Shown here: piece by piece, positions 10,015 through 18,592 of the stretch
Position numbering within the stretch: position 1 is the first letter of the stretch
How the letters are laid out: every line of letters starts with the position of its first letter
Assembly: GCF_001375655.1 (NCBI RefSeq)
Contig: NZ_CTEN01000002.1
Coordinates: 186,001 to 250,000, forward strand
Direction: 5' to 3'
Length of the DNA: 64,000 nt
From: Streptococcus varani
Lineage (GTDB): Bacteria > Bacillota > Bacilli > Lactobacillales > Streptococcaceae
The notes under the pieces: generated by a model
Seen by the model: only the letters and a program-made list of their open reading frames with translations
The model's database searches: none
What the model was told of the DNA's origin: nothing
Program-made: the position numbers and the translations under genes

Positions 10015-10042
10015 ATTATACTCCAATACCTCACGAAATCAA
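10015..10042 (-). promoter_or_regulatory. Sigma-A type promoter of the moron
   Basis: On the minus strand TTGATT (10042-10037), a 16-bp spacer and a perfect TATAAT (10020-10015) lie about 25 bp before the start codon of the 88-aa membrane gene. It lies within the late operon, after the chaperone reading frame. Confidence 0.75.
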
Positions 10043-10108
10043 GTATTTTGATGTGTTATGATTGCGATGACAAGCTAATTTATTATCAAGAAGCTGGTCT
10101 CTACTTTA

Positions 10109-10608
10109 TCAGAGTGTCCCTATAAAATCCGTTAGACTCACAACTTTCTCTGTTTCTGATTCAGGGGAATCTTCTTCTGCATATAGGATAGCAACTAGGT
10201 GCTCATAGTCAGTATTCATTATATCCCTAATACTCATACCATAATCAGATTTCACTAAAGCCTTGATAAAAGAATCAAACTTTTTTAGACTCTCTCTGGA
10301 ACTTAATCTTTCCCCTTTGGGTCGTTGTCACCACCAATAAGTTTGATAAAGACTTTGCTGATGATATCATTTAGCTCTGCCATTTCAATACCAGAGTACA
10401 TGGCATCTACCGTCAGCCCATCAAAAAGACTAGCAATAAACGTCAACTGCTCATCTAATTTTTCTGCCTCAGTAATTCCAAGGTCGCTATCTTCATGACG
10501 CGCAGCCATTTCAAGATACTCACGATATTTCAAAACAGGAAGATAGCTATTTTCATAGGCCACCTTTTGCCCTTGTTCGTTTCTAACTTTAATTTCAAGA
10601 ATCGACAT
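10109..10608 (-). CDS. Tail assembly chaperone, frameshifted long form (gpGT-like)
   Basis: A -1 frameshift near the end of the short chaperone frame continues into an open frame of about 60 codons ending at 10109. The extension contains FDSFIKALVKSDYGMSIRD and NTDYEHLVAILY, matching the helical T domain of siphovirus tail chaperones (compare lambda gpG/gpGT). The predicted fusion is about 166 residues. It would bind the tape measure protein and recruit tail-tube subunits. The downstream frame has no good start or ribosome site of its own, which supports frameshifting. Confidence 0.82.
10303..10608 (-). CDS. Tail assembly chaperone, short form (gpG-like)
   Basis: The 101-residue protein begins MSILEIKVRNEQGQKVAYE and ends GGDNDPKGKD just after the slippery sequence. 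It follows the major tail protein gene and precedes the tape measure gene, the standard position of gpG. Ribosomes that do not slip make this form, and those that do make the longer gpGT-like protein. Confidence 0.85.
   Translation of the reverse strand: MSILEIKVRNEQGQKVAYENSYLPVLKYREYLEMAARHEDSDLGITEAEKLDEQLTFIASLFDGLTVDAMYSGIEMAELNDIISKVFIKLIGGDNDPKGKD
10312..10321 (-). other. Programmed -1 ribosomal frameshift site
   Basis: The minus strand reads CCCAAAGGGG. In the zero frame (GAC CCA AAG GGG AAA GAT TAA) this contains two overlapping X_XXY_YYZ heptamers, C_CCA_AAG and A_AAG_GGG. Slipping by -1 gives CCC AAA GGG GAA AGA TTA AGT and continues without a stop to 10109. The zero-frame stop is only 7 nt beyond the slippery run. 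Confidence 0.85.
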
Positions 10609-10657
10609 ATAGTTTCCTTTCTAAAAAACAAACGGATAGGCTGCCCTATCCGTTCAC

Positions 10658-11236
10658 TTACCCAGCTGAAATATGTTTAAGAGCAGTTACCATGGTCGTA
10701 ATACGTTCCTTAGTATCTGCAATGGTATAAACATCACCATCAAAAGTCTCATCATCACTAGCACGAGGAACAAAAGTCAATTTATCTTCTGCTAATTCAG
10801 CTGCTTTTCCTTCTGATGAAGCAATTTCAAGACTATCTAATGAGAAAACACCTACAAAAAATCCAATTGCAACTTTAACCCCACGAGGGTCATGGGCGTA
10901 AAGTGCTAAAGAACATTCTGGTGCTTCTGTCTCTGACCCACCAACAATAAGTCCTGACTTCTCTTTCCGACCTAGTATTTTATGTTGGCAAGCAAGAGGG
11001 ATATCGATAGCGGAAAACTCAACTTTGGGTTCTCCCACACCTTTTCGTGAAATGTGGTATGGTCTATTACTACCCCAAGATGTGACAGGATCAACTGCCA
11101 ATCCTGAAACTTGGGCAGTCTTAGTTGCCCCCTTACTGTCGTCACCCTTGATGGTAAATAGGTTTTCTCCCTCTGTTGCTGGCCCTTTCCCATCCAGAAT
11201 TCGAATAACTGCACTTTCAAATCCGACTAATGTCAT
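10658..11236 (-). CDS. Major tail (tube) protein
   Basis: The 192-residue protein begins MTLVGFESAVIRILDG and contains the AVDPVTSWGSNRPYHISRKG region typical of phi13-type tail tube proteins of low-GC Gram-positive siphophages. It lies upstream of the tail chaperone and downstream of the head-tail completion genes, the standard order. Many copies polymerise into the tail tube around the tape measure. Confidence 0.85.
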   Translation of the reverse strand: MTLVGFESAVIRILDGKGPATEGENLFTIKGDDSKGATKTAQVSGLAVDPVTSWGSNRPYHISRKGVGEPKVEFSAIDIPLACQHKILGRKEKSGLIVGGSETEAPECSLALYAHDPRGVKVAIGFFVGVFSLDSLEIASSEGKAAELAEDKLTFVPRASDDETFDGDVYTIADTKERITTMVTALKHISAG

Positions 11237-11248
11237 CCTAAATCTCCT

Positions 11249-11629
11249 TTAATATTTTTTATAAAGAGGACTGACCCCACGGTAAGTCCTCACGTCTACA
11301 TATCTCTTGATATGGCTGATGTAGTCCTCCAAGTCACCAGCTACTTGATAGAAGTGAAAACTCTCTAAAATAGGTTCAATAACAGACCAAATTTCTTTAC
11401 ATTCAATCCGTTCAGCACACTCCACATTGATTTGATACGTGAAGCGTTTAGCAAGGCTCGTATCAGAGCCGTTCATTACCCTCATTGGAGAGCTGACTGG
11501 TTTAATAACAATAGAACTTTTATCAGCTTCTAAGGTTTCTGGTCGTTCAAAAGATTTAATACAGATGTTAGCTAGCTCTGGTTGCTTTAAAAAAGCCTGA
11601 TAGATATCGCCTAACATATCATTTACCAA
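11249..11629 (-). CDS. DUF806-like tail completion protein
   Basis: The 126-residue protein lies between the HK97 gp10-like gene and the tail tube gene, where tail terminator or completion proteins sit. It resembles DUF806 (MLGDIYQAFLKQPELANICI near the start). The first codon is best read as TTG at 11629, 8 nt after GGAGG and overlapping the preceding gene by 11 nt. An ATG at 11617 is the alternative. Confidence 0.7.
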   Translation of the reverse strand: MVNDMLGDIYQAFLKQPELANICIKSFERPETLEADKSSIVIKPVSSPMRVMNGSDTSLAKRFTYQINVECAERIECKEIWSVIEPILESFHFYQVAGDLEDYISHIKRYVDVRTYRGVSPLYKKY

Positions 11630-12026
11630 TTCTAAATCCTCCCTTAACTCTATTTGCTATCATTGTTGGATATTTCCCCTCCAAATTCTCAGCAAAACGA
11701 CGGATTACCCCAAAACCATTTGGATATGGATTCTTTGCATAACCAAGTTCGTTTAAATGAGCAAGCCTCCATCTCGTACCTTCGCCAAATCCGAGTTTAA
11801 TAGTTGGTACACCACTAGCACGACTGACGCCTGAGATGATAGCACTTTCAACAGTTTCGCCAGTATCACGAAAACTAGAAAGCTCTTCTTTGAAGTCAGG
11901 CAACAATTCTTTACCTGTTTCTCGTAATGCTTTATTAACGACACGAGTAACCTTATCTTCGCCAAGCTCACGTTCCATTTTTGCTAATAGTTCATCAATT
12001 CCAGTTATTTTAACACCACTAGCCAC
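11619..12026 (-). CDS. HK97 gp10-like head-tail joining protein
   Basis: The product starts MASGVKITGIDELLAKMERE from a GTG codon 8 nt after GGAGG, inside the end of the previous gene. This start gives the usual N-terminus of the family; an in-frame ATG at 12032 is too close to the ribosome site. The basic 135-residue protein has the HK97_gp10 pattern. It is thought to form part of the neck between connector and tail. Confidence 0.8.
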   Translation of the reverse strand: MASGVKITGIDELLAKMERELGEDKVTRVVNKALRETGKELLPDFKEELSSFRDTGETVESAIISGVSRASGVPTIKLGFGEGTRWRLAHLNELGYAKNPYPNGFGVIRRFAENLEGKYPTMIANRVKGGFRIGK

Positions 12027-12378
12027 TGGCATCACCTCCAAGTGAGATTGTCAAAAATTGCCTATTATCAAAAGATGGCCGGATGTCTACAATAGACCAT
12101 TTTTTACCACGCAACCTCAAATCCTGTATTTCAACATAGTGGCTATTATCTGGAATATAGCTGGAAAGTGGATCACGAATTTTGATGGTAAAACTAGCTT
12201 TGGTTCCTTTACTACCAGAAATCTCCAAATCCTTCATGCTTGGATGATAGACACTAGCAAAACTTTTAAAAACTTCCTTGTAGTAAGTATCTCGACCATC
12301 CAGTCCTTCTTTGACTGTGGCAGAATAGAAAACGACAGGCGTTCTTAGATCGCCATTAGTCGTCTCACGCCGTGCCAT
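12019..12378 (-). CDS. Phage head closure/head-tail adaptor protein
   Basis: The 119-residue protein has the pattern of SPP1 gp16/Phage_H_T_join head closure proteins: GDLRTPVVFYSATVKEGLDG near the start, RIRGKKW-like LRGKKWSIVDIRPSF later. It overlaps both neighbours, as is usual in the compact connector cluster. It would close the portal channel and accept the tail. Confidence 0.8.
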   Translation of the reverse strand: MARRETTNGDLRTPVVFYSATVKEGLDGRDTYYKEVFKSFASVYHPSMKDLEISGSKGTKASFTIKIRDPLSSYIPDNSHYVEIQDLRLRGKKWSIVDIRPSFDNRQFLTISLGGDASG

Positions 12379-12562
12379 CTTCTTCTACCTTGGTTTTTTT
12401 AGATTTCTTCTTTTCACTGTTTTCTAAAACAGGTTCAACGAATCCCGGAAGCCTTGTTTCAAGCTCATTGAAACGCTCATCGTCTACTTCGAATTCTTCG
12501 CCTTTACGTCGAACAACGCTTTCTTTCAAATCTCTAAAAGGATTATTAACTTTTACTTTCAT
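12365..12562 (-). CDS. Small charged phage protein in the connector cluster
   Basis: The 65-residue protein begins MKVKVNNPFRDLKESVV and has a Lys/Glu-rich tail (SEKKKSKKTKVEED). It overlaps the genes on both sides and is translated from the head-tail operon. Similar short proteins of unknown function occur between gp6-like connector and head closure genes in streptococcal phages. Confidence 0.7.
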   Translation of the reverse strand: MKVKVNNPFRDLKESVVRRKGEEFEVDDERFNELETRLPGFVEPVLENSEKKKSKKTKVEEDGTA

Positions 12563-12836
12563 ATGTCACCTCATCTAATGTATGGGCAATTGCAAAACTA
12601 TTTAGTTCGTCAGCAAATGCAGTAGCAAATTCTTCTAGTTTATCATTGTAGACAAACCTAGAACGTTCTAAAATCAGCTCTTTTCCAGTTTCTACAGTCT
12701 CAACTGGAAATCCAAACCGCTCACTAAGGGCGGCCGTAGATTTTTCAAGAATTTGGATTAAGTTCTTATCCTCGTCATGAAATATCCTCATCCGCTCTTT
12801 GAATGCAGTCAATAGCTTATTCTCTTCGCTATTCAT
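12546..12836 (-). CDS. Head-tail connector (gp6-like) protein
   Basis: The 96-residue helical protein lies immediately after the capsid gene, the usual position of the SPP1 gp15/HK97 gp6 type adaptor. Position and size support the assignment; the sequence itself is only weakly recognisable (RSRFVYNDKLEEFATAFADE). Its end overlaps the next gene by 17 nt. Confidence 0.65.
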   Translation of the reverse strand: MNSEENKLLTAFKERMRIFHDEDKNLIQILEKSTAALSERFGFPVETVETGKELILERSRFVYNDKLEEFATAFADELNSFAIAHTLDEVTYESKS

Positions 12837-12839
12837 ATC

Positions 12840-13970
12840 CTACCCACCAGGAAGCACTTTATCCATATTTAGCTGCCATACTGCTGAGGTACGCTCATCG
12901 TGAGACTTACCATAAGCAAAATGTTTAGAAGTATAGAGATCCATGTCATCAAGTGCCAAAGTTTCTTTGTAATAAGCAATCTTAATGCCCCCGCCAACTA
13001 CGGCATCATATCGCCCCTTAACAAAAGAAGTCACCTCGCCCTTAGTTTGTGCAAATGAAGGGATAATGATTAGCCCGTATGGCAGTGCTGTAACAAAACT
13101 CCCCATAGCATTTAACGATGTGTACTGACTGCGAATGTCCCAGATTTCAGCAGGATTCGCAACGATAACTACATTACCATCTGTTTTAACTGATGTTTTT
13201 CCGTCCGCTTTAACAGAATGATATTTAAAGATTTCTGTTACTTCATCCACTACTTTCTCAGCGCTTGCAAATGTGATCTTCGTTGCTTGAGCTTCTTTTT
13301 TAGGGTAAGTAGTAACCCCATCTTCAGTTGTGCCAGTCAATTTGCGATTGAGCCCGATCGGACAATTTGAACCATTTCCACTCAAGAATCCTGCTTCAAG
13401 CGCAACAGAGAAAGCCTCGTTAATCTGTAAAGCAACGAATGACTTCAACCAAGCTGGACCGTATTCAACAGCATCTTTTGGAATTGCCACAAAAGCAGTT
13501 AATTTATGCTGGATTGCTTCTTGCTTGCCAAACTTAGCTTGTAGTTGAGACTTAATGCCATCAAACATATTACCCCATACGGCAACGCCTTTTGTTTCAG
13601 ATGACAAGAATTTCAATCGAAGACCATTGTTTCGCAAACCAATTTCTTCCAGCAATGGATGTTCTTTTACCATATCATCAAAGATACGATCAACCGTTTC
13701 CTGAGGAATTAGCTCTTCAATACCTTCGGACTTTGTTTTGTCAAATTCATTAAAGAACTTGCGCTCCGCTACAGTCAGTTCTGCCTCAGCAGGGGTCTGG
13801 GCGATAAGCTCTCTAACTTCTTGGCGGGCCTCTTTTTTCGCCTCTTCAAAAAGCGAATCAATCATAGCGGCATAGTTTTCGTTTTGGACAGTGATGTCTT
13901 CTCCGTTTGTAACAGAGTCAATAAATCGCTGACGAATGTCATTGAATTTTTCAGATAGTTTTAAAGTCAT
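12840..13970 (-). CDS. Major capsid protein, HK97 fold
   Basis: The 376-residue protein has an N-terminal charged, coiled-coil-like region (about residues 1-110) that probably acts as the internal scaffold (delta) domain. The HK97-type capsid core follows (GLRNNGLRLKFLSSETKGVAVWG, then VALQINEAFSVALEAGFLSGNG). It lies directly after the ClpP-like protease, which would remove the scaffold domain in the prohead. The ribosome site AGGAGAAGAAAATG is close to ideal for this start. Confidence 0.93.
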   Translation of the reverse strand: MTLKLSEKFNDIRQRFIDSVTNGEDITVQNENYAAMIDSLFEEAKKEARQEVRELIAQTPAEAELTVAERKFFNEFDKTKSEGIEELIPQETVDRIFDDMVKEHPLLEEIGLRNNGLRLKFLSSETKGVAVWGNMFDGIKSQLQAKFGKQEAIQHKLTAFVAIPKDAVEYGPAWLKSFVALQINEAFSVALEAGFLSGNGSNCPIGLNRKLTGTTEDGVTTYPKKEAQATKITFASAEKVVDEVTEIFKYHSVKADGKTSVKTDGNVVIVANPAEIWDIRSQYTSLNAMGSFVTALPYGLIIIPSFAQTKGEVTSFVKGRYDAVVGGGIKIAYYKETLALDDMDLYTSKHFAYGKSHDERTSAVWQLNMDKVLPGG

Positions 13971-13985
13971 TTTCTTCTCCTTTTT

Positions 13986-14708
13986 TTAAAACAAAAAAGC
14001 GCCAAATCCTTTTGGTGCTCCATTGTCAATTTTTTTAACAGGGCTACTTGCTTGAGTACCCATTTTTAAAATAACAGCTTCTACTACTTTGTCATAGTCA
14101 ATCTCCTGTTTCTGATTAACTATATTGGCAAATTTTGCGATAACATCGCTTGGTATGAGATTATCAAGACCAGCTACTAACTGAGGTGCTGATTCTTCAA
14201 ACATCACTTTGTCTGCAAAACCGTGTTCTACAGCCTTATCAGCCGTAAACCAAGTAGTCTGATTCATCAACTCCAGTAATGTTTCCAAAGATAGCCCTGT
14301 TTTTGCAATGTAGCTGTTTGCAATGGATTGATTAAATCCCTCTAAGACCTCAGCTTCATTTCGTAATCTATTATGGTCGCCATAAATACCAGTAGATACA
14401 TTATGGATCATCAACTGTGCAGTCGGACTAATTTCAACAACATCACCAGCCATAGCAATAACTGAAGCTGCACTAGCGGCAATACCAACAACCTTTACAG
14501 TGACTTCCCCAGGATAACTTCTAAGCATGGTATAGATTTCGCTTCCAGCATAGACATCACCACCGCCAGAGTTGATAATCACTTCAATAGGCTGACCATC
14601 ATCTGGTAAGATGATATTTCTTGGAGCAGTGGCCGTTCGATCAAGCCACTCATAAAACCAAAGGTCATCATCTGGAATGATGGCGCCTTTAATCTGTATT
14701 TGATACAT
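13986..14708 (-). CDS. Prohead protease, ClpP-like (S14)
   Basis: The 240-residue protein contains GGGDVYAGSEIYTMLRSYPG, the serine nucleophile region GIAASAASVIAMAG and the histidine region LMIHNVST, the order of ClpP-type phage proteases. Such proteins mature the capsid by cutting the scaffold part. It lies between portal and capsid genes and overlaps the portal gene by 20 nt. Confidence 0.92.
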   Translation of the reverse strand: MYQIQIKGAIIPDDDLWFYEWLDRTATAPRNIILPDDGQPIEVIINSGGGDVYAGSEIYTMLRSYPGEVTVKVVGIAASAASVIAMAGDVVEISPTAQLMIHNVSTGIYGDHNRLRNEAEVLEGFNQSIANSYIAKTGLSLETLLELMNQTTWFTADKAVEHGFADKVMFEESAPQLVAGLDNLIPSDVIAKFANIVNQKQEIDYDKVVEAVILKMGTQASSPVKKIDNGAPKGFGAFLF

Positions 14709-15852
14709 TTATTTCTCCTTTCTCATTTTGATTGCTAGCTACTTCATAGTTTTTCGTTCGTATGATGACATTACCATCCTTAATAGGAGTGTAGCCAACC
14801 TCCCTACGAACTTCGTTGACAAAAAATGCCCCACTTGAAACTATCTTGTCTATGTTTGATGATAAATCAAGAATGTCACGATCTACAACCTTAATGATTT
14901 CCAATCTTAAACCATTCTTATATTCGCGTTCATCAATCAATCCGACAGTAAGTTCATCGGACACTTTTTTAGTGAGAGGTTTTAAGCAGTCGATAGTAAA
15001 AGATTTCCGAGCCTCTTCAATTCCAGCAATCTCTCCATGCAACATTACAGAAGGGATCCCGATTAGATCAGCAACATCATCCTCAAATTGATATTTCAGT
15101 TTCTTTAAGTCTTCGACTGACACGCTTGATCCACTAAGCTTATTAGTAAATTCACTATATTCAACCTGGTCAATCATTGGCACTATGGCAATTGATTTAT
15201 GCTTAAAAGCATTAAATAATCGTTCACTATATGATTTTAATTTTTCCATATAATCATTAGCAAACTGTGAAGCACCCTTAATTTTTAGAGTTCCACGTAT
15301 TTGATTATTTCTTGCAATAGCTTCGACTAATCGGTCATATAATGTTTGATAGTCTTCAGAAAGCTGGTTTAGATATCCAGTTAATCTCTGATTGTTGTAC
15401 TCAATAAAGATAACATCCTCACGCTTAAAAGATCGTTTGAATTGATAATCCTTAACAACTACAGATTCAAAGACATCATCATATAGAGCATACTCTCGAC
15501 GAGTATATGAATCAGCAATAAGCAACTGATTATCATCAGATAGGACCAATAAGACTTCGTTATGGACAATCAAACGATAAATAACCTTTTGCCAAAATCG
15601 TGCAGCAACATCATCTTTGTTAGGTTTCACATTAAGTAAGTAAGACCATGAATTATCAGATACCTCACCATTTTTTAGAAATAAAAACTCAGCCTTTGAA
15701 AAGATTCGCGCCACAAACTCAGCGCTTTTATCAATAGCTAAAGTCTTCAAATAGGCTTTTTGGAAGTCAATGAACAAATCATCAATATCAAACTCAAGAC
15801 TTGATGCAGGACTCTTGTTTCGATAAAAGGGCAACCATTCAAGCAAACCCAT
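14689..15852 (-). CDS. Phage portal protein, HK97 family
   Basis: The 387-residue protein begins MGLLEWLPFYRNK, preceded by a GAGTGAGG ribosome site; an upstream in-frame TTG at 15900 would add 16 residues and is less likely. It contains the portal features IGIPSVMLHGEIAGIEEARK and DCLKPLTKKVSDELTVGLID. Twelve copies form the ring through which DNA enters and leaves the capsid. Confidence 0.9.
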   Translation of the reverse strand: MGLLEWLPFYRNKSPASSLEFDIDDLFIDFQKAYLKTLAIDKSAEFVARIFSKAEFLFLKNGEVSDNSWSYLLNVKPNKDDVAARFWQKVIYRLIVHNEVLLVLSDDNQLLIADSYTRREYALYDDVFESVVVKDYQFKRSFKREDVIFIEYNNQRLTGYLNQLSEDYQTLYDRLVEAIARNNQIRGTLKIKGASQFANDYMEKLKSYSERLFNAFKHKSIAIVPMIDQVEYSEFTNKLSGSSVSVEDLKKLKYQFEDDVADLIGIPSVMLHGEIAGIEEARKSFTIDCLKPLTKKVSDELTVGLIDEREYKNGLRLEIIKVVDRDILDLSSNIDKIVSSGAFFVNEVRREVGYTPIKDGNVIIRTKNYEVASNQNEKGEINVSNTD

Positions 15853-15960
15853 AGCTACCTCACTCTCTAGCAAACAAAAAGGACAGCCATAGCCGCCCAA
15901 TTATTCACATTAACATAATACCAAATAAAAAAAGAAAAAATAGAAATAACGGGAATCACT

Positions 15961-17607
15961 TTAAAAATCCCACCCATCAAGCGCATCTAAGAAAGCAGTC
16001 GCACTTCCTTCCTCAATCCTGTCCCTCTTATAAAGCGCAGCAAGCAGAGCGTGGAAACCGTCTGTTTTCCTGCGAACTTGTTCTTTCTTCTCATAGCGAA
16101 CATTCCCAGCCTTGTCACGCTTAACAAAAGTATTATCCGTATACCAGAGCATCATTCTATCATTGCCAAAAATAAACCGCTCATTCTCAAAGTTATCTTC
16201 AACGATTGGCGACATCTTGGCTTGAATAGCGCCAGGGTTTCTTAAAAATTCAAACTCAAAACCAGCCTCTTCCAATAAGAGTTTTAAATAGTCCATTTTA
16301 TGGCTATCAGCACAAACAACCTCTATCTGATATCCCTCGTTTCTCCACTCGATTAGCTTATTAACCACCAAACTAGCCGATATACTTGGCTCATCAACAA
16401 TAGTGACAATGCCTTCATTTTCCCACTCCTTAAGAGGTGCCTTGATATTGAACTTCTGGATAATTTCACGCCTAGCAAAACTATGCTGTTTCCAAACATA
16501 ATCATCACCAATCTTAAAAAGTAAACCAACTGAGGCAAAATCTCGTATACCCGCAAAGTCAAAACCTGCAACACATGACCGTCCCGCTAAAGATTCTGAC
16601 GGCTCTCTTTGAGTAGCCAGTAACTTTTCACGACTAGTCACATCTTTTTCTAAATCCAACTCAGGGAAGTTCATGTGCTTATTCATGAAATTCTTTCTCT
16701 TGCTAGGTGTCTCAATCATTTCATAGTAATCATTGACACGTTTGTTAAATAACCTAGTTGATCTTCGATTCATTGGTTTAGCAAAAACTGGGTTGGCTTT
16801 TTCCCATTTATCAAAATTATCAACCTCATCCGATTCATCTATTTTACAAATAAACGGAAAAATATTTTCTTGGCCTTCCCCTTTTAAAAAAGAAATCGAC
16901 TTTGCAAAAATCTTATCGTAATAACCATCTCTCACAAAACCATTAGTTGAAATAAAAAACTCCCTAGGGTTATCAACCTTACCAAGACCACCAGAGAAAA
17001 CATCTACAATGGCATCATCAACCATTTCATGTATTTCATCATAGATAACAGCACCTTCACGGCCGCCATCCTTTGTTTTAGCATTAGAAGTTGCAAAACG
17101 AAAAGTCCCCTTAAGATTTTTATCTTGAATTTTCGCCTTACCATTCAAAAAATACTTTTGAAGAACAGGTTTCTCATCAATTTTATAATGGGCCTCCAAA
17201 AAACTACGCTGTGCCTGGTACTCTGAATTGGCAACAATTGTCACATCATATAGCCTGATGCCATGTAGCCGACTAATCAGAAATAATGAAAGAGTCGTGA
17301 TAAACCCATTCTTTCCGCCTCCACGACCCATTGTAATAAAGAATTTCTCAAATACAAGATCATTAGTCTTTTTGTAATAACAGAAAATAAATGGTGTGAT
17401 AAACTTCTCCCACTCGTCAAGAGGGAAAAAATACTTTTCAGAGAAAGTCACATAATCTTCTACCATCTGCGAATCTATGTAGATATCATTTCTTAGTAAA
17501 AAATCATTTTTTAAATAGTCATAAAGCAACTGACGCTCTTTGTTGAAAAGAATTTCTCCCCTCTCATATCTTCCAAAGTAGTCATCTATGAACTTATGAC
17601 TAATCAT
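15961..17607 (-). CDS. Terminase large subunit
   Basis: The 548-residue motor protein shows a Walker A-like GRGGGKN (about residue 95), Walker B AVIYDEIHE (about 188), and a C-terminal RNase H-like nuclease with AGFDFAG, CADSHKMD and TDGFHALLAAL. It belongs to the Terminase_1 (HK97-type) group. It cuts and pumps DNA into the prohead with the small subunit, whose gene overlaps it by 4 nt. Confidence 0.95.
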   Translation of the reverse strand: MISHKFIDDYFGRYERGEILFNKERQLLYDYLKNDFLLRNDIYIDSQMVEDYVTFSEKYFFPLDEWEKFITPFIFCYYKKTNDLVFEKFFITMGRGGGKNGFITTLSLFLISRLHGIRLYDVTIVANSEYQAQRSFLEAHYKIDEKPVLQKYFLNGKAKIQDKNLKGTFRFATSNAKTKDGGREGAVIYDEIHEMVDDAIVDVFSGGLGKVDNPREFFISTNGFVRDGYYDKIFAKSISFLKGEGQENIFPFICKIDESDEVDNFDKWEKANPVFAKPMNRRSTRLFNKRVNDYYEMIETPSKRKNFMNKHMNFPELDLEKDVTSREKLLATQREPSESLAGRSCVAGFDFAGIRDFASVGLLFKIGDDYVWKQHSFARREIIQKFNIKAPLKEWENEGIVTIVDEPSISASLVVNKLIEWRNEGYQIEVVCADSHKMDYLKLLLEEAGFEFEFLRNPGAIQAKMSPIVEDNFENERFIFGNDRMMLWYTDNTFVKRDKAGNVRYEKKEQVRRKTDGFHALLAALYKRDRIEEGSATAFLDALDGWDF

Positions 17608-17930
17608 ATGAGGTCCTCAGTATCTTCATCTTGTTTAATTGGTGAATTTTCAACAGTAAAACTAAAAGACTTTTCAATTGCGAGAAGTTGAGCTGAAATT
17701 TGTAGCTGTAATTTTACTGCTGGGTTATCTTTTATAAATGTTTGAGCAGCATTTCTAGTCTCAACCAATAACCCCAGAGAATCAATCTCGACCTGCAAGC
17801 TATAATATTGTCTTACAAGATTCATATAGCGTTTTACTTTTTCAAGCTCAACTGCATCTTTTTTATTTTTACTAAATCTACCAACTTTTGAAAGTAGCTG
17901 TTTTTCAATTTCTTTGATAGTTTTCTCCAT
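17604..17930 (-). CDS. Terminase small subunit (P27-type)
   Basis: The 108-residue protein is helical and charged (MEKTIKEIEKQLLSKVGRFS) and ends in IKQDEDTEDLI, overlapping the large subunit. It resembles the P27 family of small terminases. It would bind the packaging start site, probably in the noncoding interval just upstream. Confidence 0.82.
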   Translation of the reverse strand: MEKTIKEIEKQLLSKVGRFSKNKKDAVELEKVKRYMNLVRQYYSLQVEIDSLGLLVETRNAAQTFIKDNPAVKLQLQISAQLLAIEKSFSFTVENSPIKQDEDTEDLI

Positions 17931-18082
17931 GTTACCCCCCGTCCCATCAAAATTTACATCATATTTCTTGCGAGTTGACCCCTCCCACCGGTTCCCAACG
18001 TTCGTTTTTTGACCGATTTTTTAGACCGGGGGGCTTTTGTGAAAAATTCACAAATACATTGACGATTGTCAACGTTGTAAAC
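17931..18082 (-). other. Noncoding interval between HNH and terminase, candidate cos region
   Basis: About 150 bp without a supported gene lie between the HNH endonuclease and the small terminase. GC-rich, repeated elements stand out (CCCACCGGTTCCC, GACCGATTTTTTAGACCGG, GGGGGGC). Phages with an HNH gene next to terminase usually have cohesive ends, and their cos site sits here. The exact cut site cannot be read from sequence alone. Confidence 0.4.
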
Positions 18083-18406
18083 TTATCCCCACCACTCGTC
18101 ATCTCGATAGTCTTTTTTCTTACTTTTACCCTTTTTGCGAAATTCAAACCTTTCGTGTCTCTGATTATGGTGTTCCTTGCAAAGCGTTCTTAGGTTATCT
18201 ATATCAAGTGCAAATTCAGGATAGTGTTCCAACTCTTTTATATGGTCTACTTCAAGAATGCTTTGATCGCTCATTGTTACTTTACCTTCAGCAGCACACC
18301 ACTGACATTCAAAGTGATCTCTGATTAAAACTTTTCTCCGAAGCTTCCTCCAAGCCGTAGATGTGTAGAACTGCCTACGACTTTCTCTACTCGAAACATC
18401 AATCAA
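18083..18406 (-). CDS. HNH endonuclease next to terminase
   Basis: The 107-residue protein carries an HNH nuclease: CQWC near residue 33, EVDHIKELEHYPEFALD, then LRTLCKEHHNQRH. Such small HNH proteins associate with terminase and are needed for cos cleavage in HK97-like phages. The only plausible start is TTG at 18406, placed about 9 nt after GGAGG. The C-terminus is very basic (RKKGKSKKKDYRDD). Confidence 0.88.
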   Translation of the reverse strand: MIDVSSRESRRQFYTSTAWRKLRRKVLIRDHFECQWCAAEGKVTMSDQSILEVDHIKELEHYPEFALDIDNLRTLCKEHHNQRHERFEFRKKGKSKKKDYRDDEWWG

Positions 18407-18592
18407 ATCAAATCAACCTCCTCTCGTTTTATTCGATATATACAGTATATTTATCCTCTTTTAATTCTTTATTTTATATATTATGTCGAACTCACAAAGT
18501 GTCCTTAAAGCCAGTAAAATCAAGTGTTATGTCTGACCTCCCTATTCCAGTTCCTCATCAAAAAAAAATAAAGAATTAAACTCATTAAAAAA
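18407..18592. other. AT-rich intergenic stretch
   Basis: No gene is supported here. The stretch holds the ribosome site of the HNH gene and AT-rich runs. It separates the DNA-packaging genes from the recombinase gene and may contain the late promoter, but I see no clear -35/-10 pair. Confidence 0.4.

Noticed and set aside
17959..18193. Two overlapping short frames between HNH and terminase
   Set aside because: No ribosome site; they cover the candidate cos region and the basic tail of the HNH gene in other frames.
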